Virus record (IMG/VR): IMGVR_UViG_3300027816_000206
Coordinates: 1-38,579 of that record
Length of the DNA: 38,579 bases
Direction: 5' to 3' (one strand)
Origin: a virus
This document shows positions 34,661-38,579 of the stretch, piece after piece. The position numbers were made by a program, and so were the translations under genes. The notes under the pieces were generated by a model. That model ran no database searches. It had not been told where the DNA came from and saw only the letters and a program-made list of their open reading frames with translations. The first letter of the stretch is position 1; each line of letters begins with the position of its first letter.

Positions 34661-35514
34661 ATTTATACGAGATTAGAGATGAGATTAATGAAATAATCAA
34701 AAAGAAACAAGAAGAACTACAATTAACATTCGTTGAGGACACACACACTTATACGATGTTAGATAAGAAAGGTGAGTTAAGGTCTGATTGGCCATCTGTA
34801 TCAAAAGTTATGAAACTTTTTTATACTGAGTTTGACTCTGATGGAATTGCTGATAAGAAAGCCGCTGGAGACCCTGTTGAGAAAGAGAGGTTATTGAAGG
34901 AATGGTCCCAAGCTGGTACATATTCCACAAATATGGGTTCCAGAGTCCACTATTTTTTGGAGAAGAAGTCAGTTGAGATGTTTGGTTTGGACAAAGAAGT
35001 GAGGGAACCAATATTTGAGGTTGATTTTACTCAGATATTAAAAGGGGATTCTATGATATCTGCGGGTAGTAGATATTTGGAATTGATGTTAGAAAGAGAA
35101 GGTGTTCTATTGGATACTGAAATTGTGTTAGGAAGTAATGAACTTGGATATGTTGGACAACCTGATAAGAAGTGGTTGTTCTTTAATAAAGACAAAACAG
35201 AGGTAGGTATTGTGGTAACAGATTGGAAGACAAATAAGAAGAAGAACTTTGAAGCGAATCACTTTACCAAAAAGATGAAATACCCCTTCAATAACTTGGA
35301 TGATACCGCACTTGGACACTACTTCACTCAATTACCATTTTATGGTAAATTACTTTTAGATATGTTGAAAGGTAGTAAATACGAGAACATTAAGATATAT
35401 GGATGTATTGTTGTTCACTTAAGTGATGAGGGTGAATATGAGGAATATAGAGTCCCCAAACAAGTTTTAAACACAATACTTGATATGGATATGTCAAAGT
35501 ATTTGACAAAATAA
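34657..35514 (+). CDS. PD-(D/E)XK superfamily nuclease (RecB/Cas4-like)
   Basis: A 285-residue putative exonuclease or recombination nuclease. Catalytic pattern: E155 (LLDTEIVLG), D170 in YVGQPDKKW, D189-W-K191 in VVTDWKTNKKK and Q225 in YFTQLPFYGKLL, the usual order E, D, D-x-K, Q-x-x-x-Y of the PDDEXK_1 group. The N-terminal SNMG/H motif (NMGSRVHYFLE, H98) is also as expected. There is no Fe-S Cys cluster, unlike Cas4. The start overlaps the primase stop by 4 nt (ATGA), so the two are translationally coupled and probably act in replication or recombination. Confidence 0.82.
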   Translation: MNLYEIRDEINEIIKKKQEELQLTFVEDTHTYTMLDKKGELRSDWPSVSKVMKLFYTEFDSDGIADKKAAGDPVEKERLLKEWSQAGTYSTNMGSRVHYFLEKKSVEMFGLDKEVREPIFEVDFTQILKGDSMISAGSRYLELMLEREGVLLDTEIVLGSNELGYVGQPDKKWLFFNKDKTEVGIVVTDWKTNKKKNFEANHFTKKMKYPFNNLDDTALGHYFTQLPFYGKLLLDMLKGSKYENIKIYGCIVVHLSDEGEYEEYRVPKQVLNTILDMDMSKYLTK

Positions 35515-35537
35515 AACAAATTTAATATTATTAGACT

Positions 35538-35627
35538 ATGGAATCTACAATTACAATTGCATGGTGGTATAACACATCGTGGGATAAAGAAGTTGGAAAA
35601 ATAAACATCAAATATATAATAAAATGA
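35538..35627 (+). CDS. Possible 29-residue small protein
   Basis: A short frame (MESTITIAWWYNTSWDKEVG then KINIKYIIK) fills the 109-nt space between the nuclease and the 82-residue gene. Its TGA overlaps the following ATG (ATGA at 35624), the coupling style used elsewhere in this genome, which is the main argument that it is translated. It is too short for any family call. Confidence 0.35.
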   Translation: MESTITIAWWYNTSWDKEVGKINIKYIIK

Positions 35628-35872
35628 AACTTTACATGACCAAAACCTATGAGGTTTACGAATCTTATGGACCAATTGAAATTAACTTAGAAGATTATCC
35701 TGAACTTGAAGGGAAAACTGAAGAAGAAATTGTTGAACATTTTAACGAAATTATGTACGAAGAAAACATTAAAGGGGGTTCTGAAAGTACATTATCGGAC
35801 GAGTTTCAGTTTAATACTGAAATGATTAAACAAAAATACACAAATGAGGAAGAAGAAATAGTAAATTACTAA
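35624..35872 (+). CDS. Small acidic hypothetical protein
   Basis: 82 residues (MKLYMTKTYEVYESYGPIEI ...), strongly acidic in the middle (LEDYPELEGKTEEEIVEHFN) with a helix that could dimerise. The family is not recognised. It sits between replication genes and is followed 2 nt later by a zinc-ribbon gene. Such small acidic early proteins in phages often bind host or replication proteins, but nothing in the sequence decides this. Confidence 0.6.
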   Translation: MKLYMTKTYEVYESYGPIEINLEDYPELEGKTEEEIVEHFNEIMYEENIKGGSESTLSDEFQFNTEMIKQKYTNEEEEIVNY

Positions 35873-35874
35873 TT

Positions 35875-36090
35875 ATGGAAGATTTAATACAACCTAGAAT
35901 TGACTTAAAGAAACAACCTACGGTAGTTTGTGAGGAATGTGGTAGTACCTATTTTAAAGAAGTGGTTTTAATTAAAAAAGTTGCGGCGTTATTAACTGGT
36001 AGTTCTGAAGACACTATAGTACCATTCCCAACATACAGATGTGATGATTGTGGTCATGTTAATGAAGAATTTAAATTATTTGATAATTAA
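35875..36090 (+). CDS. Small zinc-ribbon protein
   Basis: 71 residues with two CxxC knuckles, C19/C22 (VVCEECGSTYF) and C56/C59 (YRCDDCGHVNEEF), separated by 33 residues: a zinc-ribbon fold that could bind DNA, RNA polymerase or simply be structural. The stop overlaps the ATG of the next small gene by one base (TAATG). No further motif. Confidence 0.72.
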   Translation: MEDLIQPRIDLKKQPTVVCEECGSTYFKEVVLIKKVAALLTGSSEDTIVPFPTYRCDDCGHVNEEFKLFDN

Positions 36091-36233
36091 TGGAAATTGG
36101 TAAAATGAAATATAGTGATGTCAAACCATATTTAGTTGTGATTGCACACACTTATGGTCTAAAATTAAATAGGGTTAAAGAATTTAAAATGGCTCGGTTG
36201 ATATTAGCTAATTTATATAATATGGGGGTATGA
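36090..36233 (+). CDS. 47-residue small protein, coupled on both sides
   Basis: The frame begins in the previous stop (TAATG at 36088-36092) and its TGA overlaps the next ATG (ATGA at 36230). Product: MEIGKMKYSDVKPYLVVIAH followed by TYGLKLNRVKEFKMARLILA and NLYNMGV, basic and helical. Both couplings and the absence of any other frame in this 139-nt space make it a believable gene. It could be a small DNA-binding or regulatory protein; function unknown. Confidence 0.6.
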   Translation: MEIGKMKYSDVKPYLVVIAHTYGLKLNRVKEFKMARLILANLYNMGV

Positions 36234-36460
36234 CACATAAGGAATTTTATATTTGGTTGGAAGGATATCTATATGGGAAGTTGGAGAACAAACATATAGA
36301 TATAGCGCCAATTATTGAGAAGATGAGTCAGGTTAAAGATGAGATTGACCTTGATACATTTAAACATTTAGGTAGAAAAACCGCACCTATATTTGAACCT
36401 ATCACTATTAAACCCGACGAATATGATGACTTGGGTAAACCACCAAAAATTGTAATGTAA
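36230..36460 (+). CDS. Small hypothetical protein
   Basis: 76 residues beginning MTHKEFYIWLEGYLYGKLEN, an opening I associate with short uncharacterised phage proteins, followed by a helix (IAPIIEKMSQVKDEIDL) and an extended tail (FEPITIKPDEYDDLGKPPKI). The stop overlaps the start of the metallophosphoesterase gene (TAATG), so the two are co-translated. Function unknown. Confidence 0.62.
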   Translation: MTHKEFYIWLEGYLYGKLENKHIDIAPIIEKMSQVKDEIDLDTFKHLGRKTAPIFEPITIKPDEYDDLGKPPKIVM

Positions 36461-37239
36461 TGATACAGAAATTAGTACACTTTTCAGACTTACATATCCG
36501 ACTTTTCAGGGACCACGATTTATATCGTGGGATATTGGTGGATATGTTTGAACAATTTAAGGAAATCAAACCTGATAGAATTGTTTTTACTGGTGATTTG
36601 GTTCATTCTAAAAATCAAATGACACCTGAACTTATTGAGTTTGTTGCTTGGACTTTAACTGAATGCTCAAAGATTGCAAAAACAATTCTTATTATTGGTA
36701 ACCACGACTTTTTGGAAAACAACATGTCAAGATTGGACGCTCTAACACCTATTATTGATTCATTACAAGATGAGAACATTGTTTACTTAAAAAGTAGAGG
36801 TGTATATGAAGACCAAAATATTGATTGGTGTGTTTATTCTTTGATGGACCACAACATTCCACCCGACATTCAAAAGTCAGACCAAGTTAAGATTGGTTTG
36901 TTCCACGGACCAGTACAAGGATTAACGACCGATATTGGGTATAAATTTGACACAGGATTTGAAACTGATAAGTTTGCAGGTTGTGATATTGTACTTTGTG
37001 GGGATATTCATAAAAGACAAGTATTCAACATACCAGGAGGTAAGAAAGCATACATGGTAGGGTCAACCATTCAACAAAACTATGGTGAAACAATAAAGAA
37101 CCATGGATATGGAATTTACGATGTTGAAAAGGATAAATATGAATTTGTTGATTTGGAAAATCCTAAACCTTTCTTATCATTTAAGATAAAATCATTTGAG
37201 GATATCATTAATGGTGATGAGGTTTTAAGTAATGTATAA
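36460..37239 (+). CDS. SbcD/Mre11-type metallophosphoesterase, gp47-like recombination nuclease
   Basis: A 259-residue calcineurin-like phosphoesterase with all family motifs: D10-x-H12 (HFSDLHIRL), G-D46-L-V-H49 (FTGDLVHSK), G-N81-H-D83 (IIGNHDFLE), H149 (GLFHGPV) and G-D-I-H184 (CGDIHKRQ). In T4 gp47 works with gp46 to resect DNA ends for recombination-dependent replication. Shorter than T4 gp47 (339), so the C-terminal capping domain is reduced. The partner SbcC/gp46 ATPase is not seen here; it may lie downstream. The stop overlaps the start of the coiled-coil gene by 8 nt. Confidence 0.88.
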   Translation: MIQKLVHFSDLHIRLFRDHDLYRGILVDMFEQFKEIKPDRIVFTGDLVHSKNQMTPELIEFVAWTLTECSKIAKTILIIGNHDFLENNMSRLDALTPIIDSLQDENIVYLKSRGVYEDQNIDWCVYSLMDHNIPPDIQKSDQVKIGLFHGPVQGLTTDIGYKFDTGFETDKFAGCDIVLCGDIHKRQVFNIPGGKKAYMVGSTIQQNYGETIKNHGYGIYDVEKDKYEFVDLENPKPFLSFKIKSFEDIINGDEVLSNV

Positions 37240-37921
37240 TGTTAATCCAAAATATAATTCAGACATACTTGACTATTGTAAATTAAATAATATTGATGAT
37301 GTTGAGTTATTCGTGTCCCAGTGTTTCAAACAAGGGTTTGACATAAAAAAGTATGGACTTTTGGGAAAAACACTTAATGAAGGTGAAAAAGACTTAATAA
37401 AAGAAGTTATTGTTGAAAAACTAGTGGAAGTCCCTGTTGATAGGATTGTTGAGGTACCTGTTGAAGTTATTGTTGAAAAAGAAAAGATTGTTGAGGTACC
37501 TGTTGAAGTTGTGATTGAGAAGGAAATTATTAAAGAAATACCCGTTGAAAAAGTTGTCACAAAAGTTGAGTATATTAGTGACAAAACAACTGAAGATGAA
37601 CTTGGCGGAGTTATTGCCGAGTTAAAAAATGAAATGTCTAAAAAGGATGAAAAATTAGACGAACTTAGACGAAGTTTAGACATTGCTTTAGACAAACCAC
37701 CTGTTGAAATTATCAAAGAGGTGGAAGTAATTAAGGAAGTTGAAAAACCAAATGATAAGGTTATTATGCTTCAGGATACATTACAAAAGTTAAGAAGTGA
37801 AATGAAAGATAAGAACACCGAAATAGATGGTTTGAAGGGTCTTATTAAACAATTAGAATCAAGATTAAATCCGACAGGTGCGGTATATATGAAAGGTTCA
37901 AACATAAACGAAAATTTATAA
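37232..37921 (+). CDS. Coiled-coil protein with VEVPVE-type repeats
   Basis: 229 residues. N-terminal domain (about 1-45: YNSDILDYCKLNNIDDVELF, then CFKQGFDIKKYGLLG), then residues about 50-115 with repeated EVPV/EIPV blocks alternating with IVEK (VEVPVDRIVEVPVEVIVEKE, EVPVEVVIEKEIIKEIPVEK), then a long coiled coil (about 127-216: ELKNEMSKKDEKLDELRRSL, QDTLQKLRSEMKDKNTEIDG). Only the family style (phage proteins with VEVPVEKIV repeats) is recognised. Its overlap with the gp47-like gene suggests a role with the recombination nuclease, perhaps in place of or beside gp46; this is inference. No Walker A or B motif is present. Confidence 0.6.
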   Translation: MYNVNPKYNSDILDYCKLNNIDDVELFVSQCFKQGFDIKKYGLLGKTLNEGEKDLIKEVIVEKLVEVPVDRIVEVPVEVIVEKEKIVEVPVEVVIEKEIIKEIPVEKVVTKVEYISDKTTEDELGGVIAELKNEMSKKDEKLDELRRSLDIALDKPPVEIIKEVEVIKEVEKPNDKVIMLQDTLQKLRSEMKDKNTEIDGLKGLIKQLESRLNPTGAVYMKGSNINENL

Positions 37922-37925
37922 AGTT

Positions 37926-38333
37926 ATGGTACAATTATTAGCGTGGTTCATTTTAAGTTATGGTTTAATGAACATTATGGTTTACGGCTCAATATTCCAA
38001 GGATTGAGGGATGGGTTAAGAAAATGGGGTGAGAATGAACTAACACCATTTAGTGAGTTAGGTACATTTTTACATGGTATTATATCTTGTCCAATGTGTT
38101 TCTCAACATGGGGTGGATTCTTTTTGGGATTTTGTGTATATTCACCAGTAAGTTCTTTATTTGGTATTGCTGATGAAATTTCTTGGTTTTTTGATGGTAT
38201 ACTTTCATCAGGAGCTGTATGGGCAATCAATGCAATTGTAGAATGGTTTGAGGAAAATAGAATGTCAAATCAAAAACAAGAGTTAACATATATTGTTAAA
38301 GATGAGAATGGTGAAGAAATTATTAATGGTTAA
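37926..38333 (+). CDS. Small membrane protein, DUF1360-like
   Basis: 135 residues with an N-terminal hydrophobic helix (VQLLAWFILSYGLMNIMVYG), a central CPMCFSTWGGFFLGF segment and a third hydrophobic region (ISWFFDGILSSGAVWAINAI), followed by an acidic tail (YIVKDENGEEIING). The SCPMCxxxW motif in a membrane setting recalls the DUF1360 group of small phage and bacterial membrane proteins. No signal peptidase site. It might act at the host inner membrane; function unknown. Confidence 0.6.
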   Translation: MVQLLAWFILSYGLMNIMVYGSIFQGLRDGLRKWGENELTPFSELGTFLHGIISCPMCFSTWGGFFLGFCVYSPVSSLFGIADEISWFFDGILSSGAVWAINAIVEWFEENRMSNQKQELTYIVKDENGEEIING

Positions 38334-38345
38334 TTTAAAATAAAA

Positions 38346-38579
38346 ATGGGAAAGAAAGCTAAAGAACACAGAAAAAAAGTTGTTAAAAGAAATCAACGAA
38401 TTGCTATTGAAAAAAAACAATTTCAGAAAACTTATAACGAGTTAATGAAAATGAAGTTTGATGAGTTGGCGAAAAACTTTAATGAAATTGAAGGTGCGGA
38501 AGTTGTTGACATGATTGAGAATGGTGTTTCTGTTATGGAAAAATCTGAAGAAGTTGAAGATGCAACAATCGTTGATGAA
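38346..38579 (+). CDS. Basic coiled-coil hypothetical protein, 3' end beyond the window
   Basis: The frame from ATG 38346 stays open to the window end (78 codons). The N-terminus is strongly basic (MGKKAKEHRKKVVKRNQRIA) and the rest helical and acidic (NELMKMKFDELAKNFNEIEG, ENGVSVMEKSEEVEDA). The charge split suggests binding of nucleic acid or a scaffold partner. Family not recognised; it follows the membrane protein gene by 12 nt and likely shares its transcript. Confidence 0.6.
   Translation, partial: MGKKAKEHRKKVVKRNQRIAIEKKQFQKTYNELMKMKFDELAKNFNEIEGAEVVDMIENGVSVMEKSEEVEDATIVDE

Noticed and set aside
37273-37716. Minus-strand frame of 147 codons rich in Ser/Thr/Ile
   Set aside because: Antisense of the VEVPVE-repeat and coiled-coil region; composition is explained by the repeats on the plus strand.
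1-38579. tRNA genes, insertion sequences, diversity-generating retroelement, stop-codon reassignment
   Set aside because: Gaps between genes are below about 110 nt with no cloverleaf-like sequence; no transposase or reverse transcriptase is encoded; long genes read through in the standard code without internal stops.

Overview
The window looks like part of a large, AT-rich, T4-superfamily (far-T4) myovirus genome, most likely infecting a Bacteroidetes/Flavobacteria host. Hallmarks that can be read directly are a gp25-type and a gp6/baseplate-J-type baseplate wedge protein side by side, a class I ribonucleotide reductase large subunit, a DnaG/gp61-type primase, a gp47/SbcD-type nuclease, a RuvC-type resolvase, and coding density close to 100 percent with stop-start overlaps. 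Host inference rests on SprB-type repeats (named after the Flavobacterium gliding adhesin) in the virion proteins, on A/T-only leaders without Shine-Dalgarno sequences, and on low GC. No host genes, tRNAs, insertion sequences or CRISPR arrays were seen.

Layout. (1) 1-2003: 3' part of nrdA, closed by a good intrinsic terminator. (2) 2097-25219, plus strand: a long structural operon. It starts with gp25-like and gp6-like wedge proteins, then a 1631-residue protein with a surprising hydrophobic segment, five further baseplate/tail proteins (one with a PKD domain), a 958-residue SprB-repeat protein, a small unknown, a glycosyltransferase-like enzyme, and two proteins with poly-threonine linkers. 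(3) 25224-25832: RuvC-like resolvase, ending exactly against the convergent minus-strand block. (4) 25833-33675, minus strand: an adhesion module of a 71-residue single-domain protein, a 695-residue Cys-rich protein, a 1750-residue giant fibre and a 79-residue protein coupled to its end. The fibre has about 1,150 residues of Thr-alternating stalk that separate a small Cys domain, a P-domain and a terminal LamG lectin-like domain. (5) 33761-38579, plus strand: DNA metabolism genes (primase, PD-(D/E)XK nuclease, small acidic and zinc-ribbon proteins, SbcD/gp47 nuclease, a VEVPVE-repeat coiled-coil protein), a DUF1360-like membrane protein and a basic protein cut by the window end.

How it fits together: the left and middle genes build the baseplate, tail and host-binding apparatus. 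The right-hand genes replicate, recombine and process DNA, and NrdA supplies deoxynucleotides. The most interesting signals are a shared TATTTAT element just ahead of nearly every independently started gene (a candidate phage promoter), the strictly Thr-alternating, slippage-prone fibre stalk, domain sharing among the minus-strand adhesion proteins, and a glycosyltransferase placed among the structural genes. All functional calls are from reading the sequence; no database search was run.
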